The notes beneath the pieces are model-generated. The model was not told the origin of the DNA. It saw nothing but the letters and a program-made list of their open reading frames with translations, and did no database searches. A stretch of 64,000 bases of DNA from Nocardioides sp. Kera G14 (lineage in GTDB: Bacteria > Actinomycetota > Actinomycetes > Propionibacteriales > Nocardioidaceae): contig NZ_CP085839.1 of NCBI RefSeq assembly GCF_020715565.1, positions 3,038,001-3,102,000 of the forward strand, given 5' to 3'. The stretch's first letter is position 1. Each line of letters starts with the position of its first letter. Positions 16,513 through 24,997 of this stretch are shown one piece after another. A program made the position numbers and the translations under genes.

Positions 16513-16597
16513 CGGGTGGTGAGGGATTCGAACCCCCGGTTGCTTTCACAACTTCGGTTTTCAAGACCGACGCAATCGACCACTCTGCCAACCACCC
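16513..16597 (-). tRNA. tRNA-Ser (anticodon TGA)
   Basis: The minus strand folds with acceptor GGGTGGT/ACCACCC, anticodon stem TCGGT/ACCGA with loop CTTGAAA (TGA), a long class II variable arm and T-arm GGGGGTTCGAATCCCTC. CCA is not encoded. It reads UCA and other UCN codons. Confidence 0.96.
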
Positions 16598-16639
16598 TGA
16601 ACCCGCAGAGGATATCGGGCTCGGCGTCGAGGCGGCGAT

Positions 16640-16873
16640 TCAGGCAAGCACGACGAGGACGTCGCCGTCCTGCACCTTGTCACCCGGGGTGACCTTGACC
16701 AGCTCGACGACGCCCGGCGCCTCGGCCAGGACGGGGATCTCCATCTTCATGGACTCCAGCAGCACCAGGGTCTCCCCCGCCTCGACCCGCTGCCCCTCGG
16801 TCACCTCGACGGCGAGGACGACGGCGACGAGCTCGGCCGCGACGGGACGCTGGCCCCTGGAGGTGCTGGACAT
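16640..16873 (-). CDS. Stand-alone biotinyl/lipoyl attachment domain protein
   Basis: A 77-residue protein that is a single biotinyl domain: the attachment lysine sits in LLESMKMEIPV, and the flanking sequence forms the hammerhead fold (PGVVELVKVTPGDKVQDGDVLVVL). Such solo BCCP-like proteins serve acyl-CoA carboxylases whose other subunits are encoded elsewhere. No carboxylase or transcarboxylase subunit is adjacent. The ATG is six bases from a minus-strand TAGCGT -10 (16880-16885). Confidence 0.9.
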   Translation of the reverse strand: MSSTSRGQRPVAAELVAVVLAVEVTEGQRVEAGETLVLLESMKMEIPVLAEAPGVVELVKVTPGDKVQDGDVLVVLA

Positions 16874-16918
16874 GCTCCGACGCTAGGTCCGCGCCCACCG
16901 CGGGGGCGTGCACGTTTC

Positions 16919-18229
16919 CTACAACAATGAGCCGGTGCGTTTGGGCTCCGGGCGCACAGCCTTCTCGCGCTCCTCGAGGAGACGGCCGCGACGGCCGACC
17001 GCCCTGCGACCGGCGGTCGTGCCGGTGAGCGCGAGGTCGAGTCGGATGACGACGTACCCGAGGATGAGGCCGATCACGAGGCCGTAGCCGACGGAGAGGA
17101 CGACCTCGATGACGCCGATCCCGGGGTTCATGAGCGAGGAGGCGACCGCCGCGGTGCCGGCCGTGCCGAACGCGCAGACCCACCAGCCCTGCCGGCGGCG
17201 GGCGCGCATGTGGGTGCCCCACGCGAGGGCCGGTACGCCGAGGAGCGCCTCGACCGGGCGCGGGAAGGCGCCGACGTGGTCACGGCACCAGCGGACGAGG
17301 TCAAGACCGCTCTCGACGAGTCCGGAGTCGGCATAGCGGCGCAGTGCCTCGGCGTAGAGCAGCGTCGCGACGAGCACGATCGCCCCGACCAGGACGATGA
17401 CGACGCCGCGTCGACCGAGCCCGTGCAGGCCCGCGCCAAGCCGGTAGACCAGGGTGAAGGCGCAGACGAGGGAGAGGACGAGGACGGCGTATCCGAAGCG
17501 GTCGACGTCGACCTGCGGTCTGAACCCGAGCGCCGCCACGGCGCCACCGGCCGCCACCACGATGGCCAGGCAGGTCTCCCGGACCGCCGCGAGCACCCGC
17601 ACCGCCGGGACGGTGATCACCACGCCGAGGACCGAGGCGATCGCTGCCAGTACGGCGGCCGCTCCCGTGTCCAGCACGGGCCGGTCGGCCACCAGGGTGA
17701 CCACCCCGGCCACCGCAGTCAGCACACTGAAGACGAGGGGCCGGCCACCCGTGCGGGCGGAGAGCACCCACACGTAGGCGGCACCGATGACGACGCTGCC
17801 GGCGCCGCCGAGCCACTCGGGGCCACGATCCAGGCCGTTGCCCAGGACGAGGGCGGCCCCGCCCACGAGGATCACGACGACCCACAGGACGATCTCGACC
17901 AGCGGCGCCTTCGGGGTGTGGGTCGGCTCGACCGCCATCGGGGTCGGGCCCTCGAGGGCGGTCTGTCGACGCGGCGTGGCCGGCGCCAGGGGCGGGACAC
18001 CGCGGGTGATGGTGTCCGCGCTCGGGATGCGGGTCGGCTCCCGCGTGACGACGGGCTCCGGGGCGGGAGCGGGCGCAGGGGCGGGCGTCGGGATGCCGTC
18101 ATCGTGCTCCACGAACGCCGGGATCGACTGCGTGTCGGCCGGTCGCGCAGCGCGCTTGCCGCCCTTCGGACGCCTGCTGGAACGTGGCGCCGGCGTTGCG
18201 GCGCGGCGACGTCCCCCAGGTTCACTCAC
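16919..18229 (-). CDS. Uncharacterised polytopic membrane protein
   Basis: A 436-residue protein I do not recognise. Residues 1-110 are low-complexity, rich in Pro, Arg and Ala (including a PAPAPAPAPEP run), and predicted disordered and cytoplasmic. Residues 120-400 contain about nine or ten hydrophobic helices. The tail is basic. No catalytic motif is visible. The start is GTG at 18229, eight bases from a minus-strand TAAGGT. It stands between a solo biotinyl protein and a nitrilase with short gaps, but each neighbour has its own -10, so an operon is not implied. Confidence 0.7.
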   Translation of the reverse strand: MSEPGGRRRAATPAPRSSRRPKGGKRAARPADTQSIPAFVEHDDGIPTPAPAPAPAPEPVVTREPTRIPSADTITRGVPPLAPATPRRQTALEGPTPMAVEPTHTPKAPLVEIVLWVVVILVGGAALVLGNGLDRGPEWLGGAGSVVIGAAYVWVLSARTGGRPLVFSVLTAVAGVVTLVADRPVLDTGAAAVLAAIASVLGVVITVPAVRVLAAVRETCLAIVVAAGGAVAALGFRPQVDVDRFGYAVLVLSLVCAFTLVYRLGAGLHGLGRRGVVIVLVGAIVLVATLLYAEALRRYADSGLVESGLDLVRWCRDHVGAFPRPVEALLGVPALAWGTHMRARRRQGWWVCAFGTAGTAAVASSLMNPGIGVIEVVLSVGYGLVIGLILGYVVIRLDLALTGTTAGRRAVGRRGRLLEEREKAVRPEPKRTGSLL

Positions 18230-18261
18230 GGTCGGTGACCTTACCGCGGCGGGTCACGGGC

Positions 18262-19035
18262 TCAGAGCCGGCGATTGGCGAGCGAGGGGTTGGTCGCGCG
18301 GGCCTCGGCGAGGCGGCTGGCGGCCAGCGTGGCGGTGATCGTCTCCTCGCCGTCGCCGGCCTCCGCGAGGACGTCACCGAGCGGGTCGACGACGACCGAG
18401 TGCCCGGAGTAGCGCGGCGCCGGCTGGCCGCACGCCGCCACATAGACGGTGTTCTCGATCGCCCGGGCGCGGGCCAGGGTGCGCCAGTGATCGACCTTCC
18501 GCTCGCCGGCGACCCAGGCCGCCGGGACGACCAGCACCTCCGCGCCGGCGGCGACGAGGGCGCGGGCCAGCTCTGGGAAGCGCAGGTCGTAACAGGTCAT
18601 CAGCCCGACCCTCGCGCCCGCGACCTCGACGACGGTCGGCGTCAACGGGCCGGCGCTGAGCCGCTCGGACTCCTTGTAGCCGAAGGAGTCGTAGAGGTGG
18701 ATCTTGCGATAGTGCCCGGTCGCGGGCGTGACGCCGTCGGCGACGAGGAGGGTGTTGTACGGCGGCCCGTCGGTCGCCTCGGCCATGCCCGCGACGATCG
18801 TGGTCGCCCTCTCGGAGGACACGCGGCGGAGCTCGGTCGCGAAGGGACCGTCCAGCCGCTCGGCGTACGGGATCAGGGAGTCGGTCACCGGACCGAAGTC
18901 GCGCTGGAAGACCTCCGGCAGCACGACGAGGTCGGCGCCGGCGGGGGTCAGCTCGGCGAGCCGGGCGGTGTTCGCGGCAGGGTCGAGACCAGAGGCGGCC
19001 TGCACCAGTGCGACATCGAGCTTCTCCCACCCCAT
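18262..19035 (-). CDS. Carbon-nitrogen hydrolase (nitrilase superfamily)
   Basis: A 257-residue amidase/nitrilase-fold hydrolase with the complete Glu-Lys-Cys triad: Glu in VVLPEVFQRD, Lys in HYRKIHLYDSFG and Cys in GLMTCYDLRFPE. The sequence around the Cys and the length resemble the omega-amidase/NIT2 and deaminated-glutathione amidase branch. Start ATG at 19035 is supported by a TAGGCT -10 seven bases upstream on the minus strand. It is divergent from the mobA-like gene. The substrate is not determinable here. Confidence 0.9.
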   Translation of the reverse strand: MGWEKLDVALVQAASGLDPAANTARLAELTPAGADLVVLPEVFQRDFGPVTDSLIPYAERLDGPFATELRRVSSERATTIVAGMAEATDGPPYNTLLVADGVTPATGHYRKIHLYDSFGYKESERLSAGPLTPTVVEVAGARVGLMTCYDLRFPELARALVAAGAEVLVVPAAWVAGERKVDHWRTLARARAIENTVYVAACGQPAPRYSGHSVVVDPLGDVLAEAGDGEETITATLAASRLAEARATNPSLANRRL

Positions 19036-19042
19036 GACGTCC

Positions 19043-19062
19043 AGCCTAGAACTCACTAGTGT
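19043..19062. promoter_or_regulatory. Back-to-back leaderless promoters, nitrilase / mobA-like gene
   Basis: TAGGCT (minus, 19043-19048) lies seven bases from the nitrilase ATG. TAGTGT (plus, 19057-19062) lies six bases from the GTG at 19069. Only 33 bp separate the two starts. Confidence 0.6.
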
Positions 19063-19068
19063 GACGTG

Positions 19069-19638
19069 GTGCTCGAGACGTGGGCGGCGATCATCCTCGC
19101 CGGTGGACGCGGAAGCCGCCTTGACGGCGTCGACAAGGCCGGCATCGAGATCGCCGGCCGGACAATGCTCGAATGGAGCCTCGACGCGTGCATCGACGCC
19201 TCCGAGGTCGTGGTCGTCGGCGAACATGTGCCGACCGACCGGCCGGTGACCTTCACACGGGAGTCACCACGTTTCGGCGGGCCCGTGGCCGGCCTCCTGA
19301 CCGGTGTCGACGCGCTGCTCCGTCGCCCGGCGTACGTCGGCGTGCTGGCGGTCGACATGCCGCACCTGACCATGGGCACGATGCGACGTCTGACGGACGC
19401 CGCCGAGTCCGCGGGCGGTGACGGAGCGGCCCTCGTCGACCCGACCGGACGGCGCCAGCTCGCGATGGTGCTGCGACGCGACCGGCTGCTGGAGGTGCGG
19501 CCGAGCTACGAGGCACAGCACTCGATGGCGCTGCACGCCCTGCTGTCGCCGCTCTCGCTCGCCGACGTCCCGGCCGTCGGCGACGAGCACCGCGACATCG
19601 ACACCTGGACCGACCTGCGCGACCTCGACGAGGCCTGA
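19069..19638 (+). CDS. mobA: Molybdenum cofactor guanylyltransferase-like protein (MobA)
   Basis: A nucleotidyltransferase of about 189 residues with the MobA signature AAIILAGGRGSRLDGVDKAGIEI region, the central GGPVAGLLTGVDAL and the metal-binding Asp in AVDMPHLT. It would join GMP to molybdopterin to make the bis-MGD precursor used by DMSO-reductase-family enzymes. Two GTG codons stand in tandem at 19066 and 19069. I take the second because the TAGTGT -10 is then six bases away. With the mocA-like gene at 11.9 kb, the cell appears able to make both dinucleotide forms. Confidence 0.82.
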   Translation: MLETWAAIILAGGRGSRLDGVDKAGIEIAGRTMLEWSLDACIDASEVVVVGEHVPTDRPVTFTRESPRFGGPVAGLLTGVDALLRRPAYVGVLAVDMPHLTMGTMRRLTDAAESAGGDGAALVDPTGRRQLAMVLRRDRLLEVRPSYEAQHSMALHALLSPLSLADVPAVGDEHRDIDTWTDLRDLDEA

Positions 19639-19647
19639 CACCAGCGG

Positions 19648-20178
19648 TCAGAGGTACATCCCGCTGGGCTGCCCGGGGGCGGGCTGCTCACCGTCGGGTG
19701 CCCCGCCCTGCAGGCTCACGCCCGGCGGCAGGCCGCGGCGGATCTGCTCGAACTGCGCCCGAGCAGCGACCTGCTGCGCATAGATCGCGGTCTGGATGCC
19801 GTGGAAAAGCCCCTCGAGCCAACCGACGAGCTGGGCCTGGGCGATCCGCAGCTCGGCCTCACTCGGCGCCTCCTCGGAGAACGGCAGCGCGAGCCGGTCG
19901 AGCTCCTCGACCAGCTCGGGGGCGAGGCCCTGCTCCAGCTCCTTGATCGACGACTCGTGGATCTCCTTCAGCCGAGCGCGGCTGGCCTCATCGAGTGGAG
20001 CCGACTTCACCTCCTCGAGGAGCTGACGGATCATCGACCCGATGCGCATCACCTTCGCCGGCTGCTCCACCAGGTCGGTGATCGACTTCTCCTCGGACTC
20101 CTCCGCCTGGGTGGAGTTGCCGGGGGACTGCGGCTCGACGATGGTCACGTCCGGGGCGTACGACGGCTGCTCGCTCAT
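19648..20178 (-). CDS. bpa: Bacterial proteasome activator Bpa
   Basis: A 176-residue helical protein of the Bpa/PafE family (DUF2587). It forms a ring that docks on the 20S proteasome and opens its gate without ATP. The conserved core runs from about residue 30 to 150 (KVMRIGSMIRQLLEEVKSAPLDE, LEGLFHGIQTAIYAQQ). The docking tail, GQYL in the mycobacterial protein, reads GMYL here. Presence implies proteasome genes elsewhere in the genome. Start ATG lies seven bases from a minus-strand TACAGT. Confidence 0.9.
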   Translation of the reverse strand: MSEQPSYAPDVTIVEPQSPGNSTQAEESEEKSITDLVEQPAKVMRIGSMIRQLLEEVKSAPLDEASRARLKEIHESSIKELEQGLAPELVEELDRLALPFSEEAPSEAELRIAQAQLVGWLEGLFHGIQTAIYAQQVAARAQFEQIRRGLPPGVSLQGGAPDGEQPAPGQPSGMYL

Positions 20179-20185
20179 GCCGCCC

Positions 20186-20204
20186 ACTGTAGTGAGGCTA
20201 GGTT
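20186..20204. promoter_or_regulatory. Divergent leaderless promoters, bpa / quinone oxidoreductase
   Basis: TACAGT (minus, 20186-20191) is seven bases from the bpa ATG. TAGGTT (plus, 20199-20204) is seven bases from the oxidoreductase ATG. The whole intergenic gap is 33 bp. Confidence 0.6.
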
Positions 20205-20211
20205 GGAGCTC

Positions 20212-21189
20212 ATGCGGGCTGTGATCGCGCGGGAGCCGGGTGGGCCGGAGGTGCTGGAGGTCCAGGAGGTGACCGATCCGGCGCCAGGCGCCGGTGAGGT
20301 CGTCATCGAGATCGTCGCCGCCGGGCTCAACCGCGCCGACCTGCTGCAGCGCCAGGGCTTCTATCCACCTCCGCCCGGCGCCTCCGACATCATCGGCATG
20401 GAATGCAGCGGCCGGATCTCCGCGGTCGGCGAGGACGTCGACGGCTGGCAGGTCGGCGACGAGGTCTGCGCCCTCCTGGCTGGGGGCGGTTATGCGACCA
20501 CGGTGGCAGTGCCTGCGGGCCAGGTCATGCACGTCCCGGCCGGTGTCGACCTCGTCGAGGCTGCCGCGCTGCCCGAGGTAGCGTGCACGGTCTGGTCGAA
20601 CATCGTGATGCATGCGGGCCTCGAGCAGGGCGACCTGTTCCTCGTGCACGGCGGGGCAGGCGGGATCGGCTCCTTCGCCATCCAGCTCGCCTCCGCCCTC
20701 GGTGCGCGGGTGATCACCACCGTCGGATCGGCCGACAAGGCGACGTACGCCCAGAGTCTGGGTGCGGAGCGGGCGATCAACTATCGCGAGGAGGACTTCG
20801 TCGAGATCGCCCAGGGGCTCGGCGGGGCCGACGTCATCCTCGACAACATGGGCGCGAAGTATCTGATGCGCAACGTCGAGGCCCTCGCTGACGGCGGTCG
20901 GCTCGCGATCATCGGCCTGCAGGGTGGGGCCAAGGCCGAGCTCGACATCAACGCGCTGATGCGGAAGCGGGCGGCGGTGATCGGCACCACCCTCCGTTCA
21001 CGCCCGACCGACGGACCGCGTGGCAAGGCCGCCATCTGTGCCGAGGTCGTCGAGTACGTCTGGCCGCTCATCGAGTCCGGCCGGGTCAAGGAGCAGGTGA
21101 GCCGGACGTTCCCGCTGGCAGAGGCAGCTGAGGCCCACCGGCACATGGAGTCCGGTGACCACACCGGAAAGCTCCTGCTCACGACCTGA
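20212..21189 (+). CDS. Zinc-type NAD(P)H:quinone oxidoreductase
   Basis: A 325-residue medium-chain dehydrogenase/reductase of the quinone oxidoreductase group closest to PIG3/TP53I3. It has the GroES-like N-terminal domain (MRAVIAREPGGPEVLEV), the conserved NRADLLQRQGFYPPPPG and the NADPH-binding Rossmann motif HGGAGGIGSFAIQLA. It lacks zinc-ligand cysteines, as usual for this branch. It would reduce quinones or enone-type compounds with NADPH. The ATG at 20212 is seven bases from TAGGTT. Confidence 0.92.
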   Translation: MRAVIAREPGGPEVLEVQEVTDPAPGAGEVVIEIVAAGLNRADLLQRQGFYPPPPGASDIIGMECSGRISAVGEDVDGWQVGDEVCALLAGGGYATTVAVPAGQVMHVPAGVDLVEAAALPEVACTVWSNIVMHAGLEQGDLFLVHGGAGGIGSFAIQLASALGARVITTVGSADKATYAQSLGAERAINYREEDFVEIAQGLGGADVILDNMGAKYLMRNVEALADGGRLAIIGLQGGAKAELDINALMRKRAAVIGTTLRSRPTDGPRGKAAICAEVVEYVWPLIESGRVKEQVSRTFPLAEAAEAHRHMESGDHTGKLLLTT

Positions 21190-21229
21190 GCCCAAAGTTC
21201 GACGGTGGGAGAGCCCGGATTCGGCGGGG

Positions 21230-21826
21230 TCAGTGGGCGTAGCGGCGGGCGGCGGCCCAGCCGAGGAGCCCCACCAGCGCCAGCGCGAGGCCGGGTGCCG
21301 CAGCCCTGAGGAACGGCGTGGGATTGGCCTCGCCGACGCGCTTCAGCTCAACCGTCGGGGCGGCGGGCGTGGCACCGACAGGCTCGCCCGCACCGAGGAC
21401 CGCCTGCACGCGGGCGAGGAGCTGGTCGCTCGCCAGGGCGCTGCCGGAGGCGGCGCCGGCGACGAGGCGGTCGCCCTTGACGGTCACCATCAGCACGTAG
21501 CGCTCGTCAGGTGTGAGCTTGCCGAGGCCGCACCGCCCGGCAGGGGTCGTGACCAGCACGGAGGCGTTGGCGACTGTGCCCTTGTAGACGCGGTCGACAT
21601 TGACGGTGGAGACGAATCCGTCGGCGTTGGTCGTGCTCGAGGCGACGACGCCCGTGAAGACCGCCGAGGCCCGGTCCATGGCCGCGGCCGGGAGGGGCTT
21701 CGCACAGGCGGCGGGCGCCGCGCTCGCGACGCCGCCCATGCCCGGCGCGACGAGAACCAGCATCCCGAGCGCGGCGCTCGGGACGAGGAGGGCCAGTAGA
21801 CGACGGAGCATGGCGCCCATCCTCAC
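21230..21826 (-). CDS. Secreted, C-terminally anchored protein (TIMP/NTR-like?)
   Basis: A 198-residue exported protein. A signal peptide ends near ASAAPAAC. The middle domain (FTGVVASSTTNADGFVSTVNVDRVYKG...DERYVLMV) resembles the OB-fold TIMP/netrin-like domains of bacterial surface proteins. A C-terminal membrane helix (GLALALVGLLGWAA) is followed by RRYAH, so it is probably anchored outside. The GTG at 21826 overlaps the HAD gene stop (GTGA). ATGs at 21820 and 21811 would also preserve the signal peptide. The domain assignment is tentative. Confidence 0.7.
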   Translation of the reverse strand: MRMGAMLRRLLALLVPSAALGMLVLVAPGMGGVASAAPAACAKPLPAAAMDRASAVFTGVVASSTTNADGFVSTVNVDRVYKGTVANASVLVTTPAGRCGLGKLTPDERYVLMVTVKGDRLVAGAASGSALASDQLLARVQAVLGAGEPVGATPAAPTVELKRVGEANPTPFLRAAAPGLALALVGLLGWAAARRYAH

Positions 21827-22638
21827 AGACCCAGCAATTCCGCGAGGACCGTGGCCACGCCGTCGTCGTCATGCCCGGGCGCGAGGCGCGAGGCGCACGA
21901 CACGACATCGGGATGCGCATCGGCCATCGCGTAGGAGAGCCCGGCCCACGTCAGCATCGGCAGGTCGTTGGGCATGTCGCCGAACGCGACGACGTCGGTT
22001 GCGGCGATGCCGAGGTCCTCGCAGAGCATGGCCAGGGTCGACGCCTTGGTGACGCCACGGGCGCTGATCTCGAGCAGCGGGAAGGACGAGTGCGTCACCT
22101 CGACGACCTCCCCCACCAGCTCGACCGCCGAGGCGACGAACTCGTCGGGGTTCGCGCCGTCGCGCCTCGCCATCAGCTTGAGCACCGGGCCGGCGAGGAT
22201 CTCCTCGAGCGAGCCGACCCGGACCGGGGCGATCCGGCGTCCGTGGACGAGACCCTCTTCGACCGACCAGCCCTCCACCGTCTCCACGGAGAAGAGCACG
22301 TCGGGCATCGACTCGCGCAGCGTGCTCGCGACGGACAGTGCGACGTCGGGCTGGATCGCCCGCTCCAGTCGCGGTCCGTCGGTGGCCACGTCCCACACCA
22401 TCGCACCGTTCGTGACGATCGCGAGACCGTGGCTGCCGACGTACTCGAAGACCTCACGCGCCCAGCGCAGCGGCCGGCCGGTCACGAAGACCACCGGCAC
22501 GTCGCGTCGGTCGAGCTCCGCGAGCACCGAGGCCGTGTACGCCGACACCGACCCGTCCGTGCGGATGAGGGTGCCGTCGAGGTCGGTCGCGACGAGGCGC
22601 GGAGTCCGCGCGGGGGCGGCGGCGGAGCTGGGAGACAT
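21823..22638 (-). CDS. HAD-superfamily phosphatase, Cof type
   Basis: A 271-residue Cof-type HAD hydrolase. Motif I is ATDLDGTLIR (nucleophile and general-acid Asp), motif II is VVFVTGRP, and motif IV is VVAFGDMPNDLPML, with a C2-type cap between. It should dephosphorylate sugar phosphates or nucleotides, but specificity cannot be read. I use ATG 22638, which has GGGGGAG about 10 bases upstream and a possible GAGAAT -10 seven bases away. It overlaps the exported protein gene downstream (GTGA). A paralogue is at 26319-27179. Confidence 0.9.
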   Translation of the reverse strand: MSPSSAAAPARTPRLVATDLDGTLIRTDGSVSAYTASVLAELDRRDVPVVFVTGRPLRWAREVFEYVGSHGLAIVTNGAMVWDVATDGPRLERAIQPDVALSVASTLRESMPDVLFSVETVEGWSVEEGLVHGRRIAPVRVGSLEEILAGPVLKLMARRDGANPDEFVASAVELVGEVVEVTHSSFPLLEISARGVTKASTLAMLCEDLGIAATDVVAFGDMPNDLPMLTWAGLSYAMADAHPDVVSCASRLAPGHDDDGVATVLAELLGL

Positions 22639-22720
22639 CGCGATCATTCTCCCCCGCACTGACCGCGCCCGCCCAGTTTCGGTGCACCTCGCTGATGACA
22701 CAGGTTTGCGAATGACCGGG

Positions 22721-23659
22721 TCAGCGGCTCTCGGGCGCGGCCTCACGCGGTCGGAGAGAGGTCGTTACGGGCATGTGGAGGGCCGCCTGGGCCTCGGTCG
22801 CCACATCGAGACGGAGCGTCTTGATCGGCTTGAGCGCACGAAGGTCGTCGGACATCCGGCCCTCGCCGAGCTCGAGCTTGAGGCCACGCGGCAGGCTGAC
22901 GCTGCCGGCACTGAGCAGGTTGGTCTGGTTGAACGTCGACTGCCAGATGCCGTTGACCTTCGTGTAGGACGTCAGGGACGAGACCCGCTCGCCGGAGCGG
23001 AACCTGGACTGTTTGGGCGTCGGGGCGGCGAAGGCGATGTCGACCCCGCCTGCGTCATTGGCGACGCGCGCGGTGGTGGTCTCGTTGTCGATGTCCACGT
23101 CGAGCTCGGTCACCCACTTGGGGAAGCCGTAGCCGTCGTGGCCACGGACCTGGGCGATCTCCGTGTTCACGGGAAGGGCGAAGACGTAGGAGTGCAGGTG
23201 GTCGTTCTTCAGGTCGGTGACGAGGTCCAGGAAGCCGAGCCCGCCGTGGCGGGCAGGCTTGACGGCGACGCCGACGGCAGCCTCGGTGTAGAAGTCGATG
23301 TCGCACACGTCGTACCGGAAGAAGATGACCGAGGCCAGGCCGATGCCCGGCGCGATCTCGAGCGGCTCGAGCTCCTCGGGGAGCCGTGAGCGGATCGCCG
23401 AGGAGCGGGCGAGCATGGTGAGCCGCGCCGACGACATCCGGTAGTAGAAGTTGGGCGTGTACGTCTCGCCGATCGGCGAGCCGACCTTGGTCTTGGACAG
23501 GCCACGGAAGAAGTCGACGTTGCTGACGCGCGGGTCGGCCGCAACCTGATCGAGGTCGGGATCCATCCGGAAGCGGTCGTAGTAGCCGCCCTTCGGGACG
23601 GTCACGGTGCGTCTCCCGAGCTCAATCGTGACGCTCTCGGCCGGCTGGGTGATTGACAT
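22721..23659 (-). CDS. Acetoacetate decarboxylase-like family protein
   Basis: A 312-residue member of the acetoacetate decarboxylase-like superfamily. The conserved segment GHDGYGFPKWVTEL contains the lysine equivalent to the Schiff-base residue. Many relatives are not decarboxylases but do aldol/dehydratase or lipid-related chemistry, so the reaction is open. GAGGAG lies six bases from the ATG. It is divergent from an old-yellow-enzyme gene across an operator-rich gap and probably under the same TetR regulator. Confidence 0.82.
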   Translation of the reverse strand: MSITQPAESVTIELGRRTVTVPKGGYYDRFRMDPDLDQVAADPRVSNVDFFRGLSKTKVGSPIGETYTPNFYYRMSSARLTMLARSSAIRSRLPEELEPLEIAPGIGLASVIFFRYDVCDIDFYTEAAVGVAVKPARHGGLGFLDLVTDLKNDHLHSYVFALPVNTEIAQVRGHDGYGFPKWVTELDVDIDNETTTARVANDAGGVDIAFAAPTPKQSRFRSGERVSSLTSYTKVNGIWQSTFNQTNLLSAGSVSLPRGLKLELGEGRMSDDLRALKPIKTLRLDVATEAQAALHMPVTTSLRPREAAPESR

Positions 23660-23677
23660 GAGTGCTCCTCGTTACGG

Positions 23678-23737
23678 TGCGATGTTGACACTGCTCACAG
23701 CAGCTTCGTACTCTATGTGAACATTGTCAACATTCAC
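23678..23737. promoter_or_regulatory. TetR-type operator pair over divergent promoter
   Basis: A 21-bp palindrome at 23717-23737 follows the pattern GTGAA-N2-TTG-N-CAA-N2-TTCAC. A weaker copy of the same motif (about 15 of 21 matches, reverse orientation) is at 23678-23698. The rightward promoter TTGACA (23685-23690), 18 bases, TACTCT (23709-23714) is embedded between and within them, so binding would block it. The TetR gene at 24994 is the likely ligand. Confidence 0.72.
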
Positions 23738-23752
23738 TACTGGAGAAGCCCC

Positions 23753-24997
23753 ATGTCGTCGCCGATCTACACCCCGCTCGTCCTGCGCAGCGGATCCGTG
23801 CTTCCCAACCGGCTCGCCAAGGCCGCCATGGAGGAGAACATGTCCGCCCCCGGGCAGCTCCCGGGCGAGGAGCTCTTCGCGCTCTACCGTCGCTGGAGCG
23901 AGGGGGGCGTCGGGCTGATCATCACCGGGAACGTGATGGTGCATGCCGAGGCGCTCACCGGGCCGGCAGGCGTCGTCCTGGACGCCAACTCACCGATCGA
24001 GCCCTTCCGGGAGTGGGCCAAGGCGGCCAAGAGCGGCGGGGCGCAGGTCTGGATGCAGATCAACCACCCCGGCCGCCAAGTCATGGCCGACATGCCCGGC
24101 GTGGCATGGGGTCCGTCGCCGATCCGCGTCGACATCGGCAAGAACAGCAAGCGCCTGGCCCAGCCCACCGAGATGACCCCCGACCAGATCGAGGCGACCA
24201 TCGCCCGGTTCGCCACCACGGCTCGACGCGCCGAGCGCGCCGGTTTCGACGGAGTCGAGATCCACGCCGCCCACGGCTATCTGCTCTCCCAGTTCCTCTC
24301 CCCCCTCGCCAACCGCCGCACCGACGAGTGGGGCGGCTCCCTCGAGAACCGGGCACGTCTGCTGCTCGACATCACCCGCGCCATCCGCGCGGTCGTCGGC
24401 GGGGGCTTCGCGGTCGCGGTCAAGCTCAACTCCGCCGACTTCCAGCGCGGAGGCTTCGACGCCGACGACGCCAAGAAGGTCATCGATCTGCTCGCGCCGC
24501 TCGGCGTCGACGTGGTCGAGCTCTCCGGCGGCAGCTACGAGAGCCCGGCGATGTCGGGCCGCTCCGCCGACGAGCGCACCCTGGCCCGGGAGGCCTACTT
24601 CCTCACGCTCGCCTCCGAACTGGCCGAGTCCAGTGCGTTGCCGATCATGCTCACGGGCGGCATCGTGCGTCGTCCTATCGCCGAGGAGGTTCTGAGCGGT
24701 GGGATCGACATCGTGGGCATGGGCACCGCGCTCGCCGTCGATCCGGACCTGCCGAACACCTGGCGCCGCGACGCGGAGGCGAAGGTCGTGCTCAAGCCGG
24801 TCACGATCAAGGACAAGGCGATCGCCTCCGCAGCGGGCATGGCCCGCGTCCGCTACCAGTTGCGACGTCTGGGTCAAGGACGACGTACCCGGCCGTCCGT
24901 CCACCCCGTCGGTGCCTATCTCCGTGAGATGCTGCATCGACGAGGCGCCCTGCGGCAGTACGCCGCCTGGCTCGAGACCCGTGAAGCCGACCGATGA
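23753..24997 (+). CDS. NADH:flavin oxidoreductase, old yellow enzyme family
   Basis: A 414-residue FMN-dependent TIM-barrel ene-reductase. The family motifs INHPGRQ, GFDGVEIHAAHGYLLSQFLSP and the FMN phosphate-binding SLENRARLLLD are present. There is no 4Fe-4S/FAD C-terminal extension, so it is a single-domain enzyme rather than a dienoyl-CoA reductase. ATG at 23753 follows GGAGAAG. It overlaps the TetR gene (ATGA), and a DJ-1-like gene follows. Likely role is reduction of electrophilic alpha,beta-unsaturated carbonyls, with expression released by such a compound. Confidence 0.93.
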   Translation: MSSPIYTPLVLRSGSVLPNRLAKAAMEENMSAPGQLPGEELFALYRRWSEGGVGLIITGNVMVHAEALTGPAGVVLDANSPIEPFREWAKAAKSGGAQVWMQINHPGRQVMADMPGVAWGPSPIRVDIGKNSKRLAQPTEMTPDQIEATIARFATTARRAERAGFDGVEIHAAHGYLLSQFLSPLANRRTDEWGGSLENRARLLLDITRAIRAVVGGGFAVAVKLNSADFQRGGFDADDAKKVIDLLAPLGVDVVELSGGSYESPAMSGRSADERTLAREAYFLTLASELAESSALPIMLTGGIVRRPIAEEVLSGGIDIVGMGTALAVDPDLPNTWRRDAEAKVVLKPVTIKDKAIASAAGMARVRYQLRRLGQGRRTRPSVHPVGAYLREMLHRRGALRQYAAWLETREADR

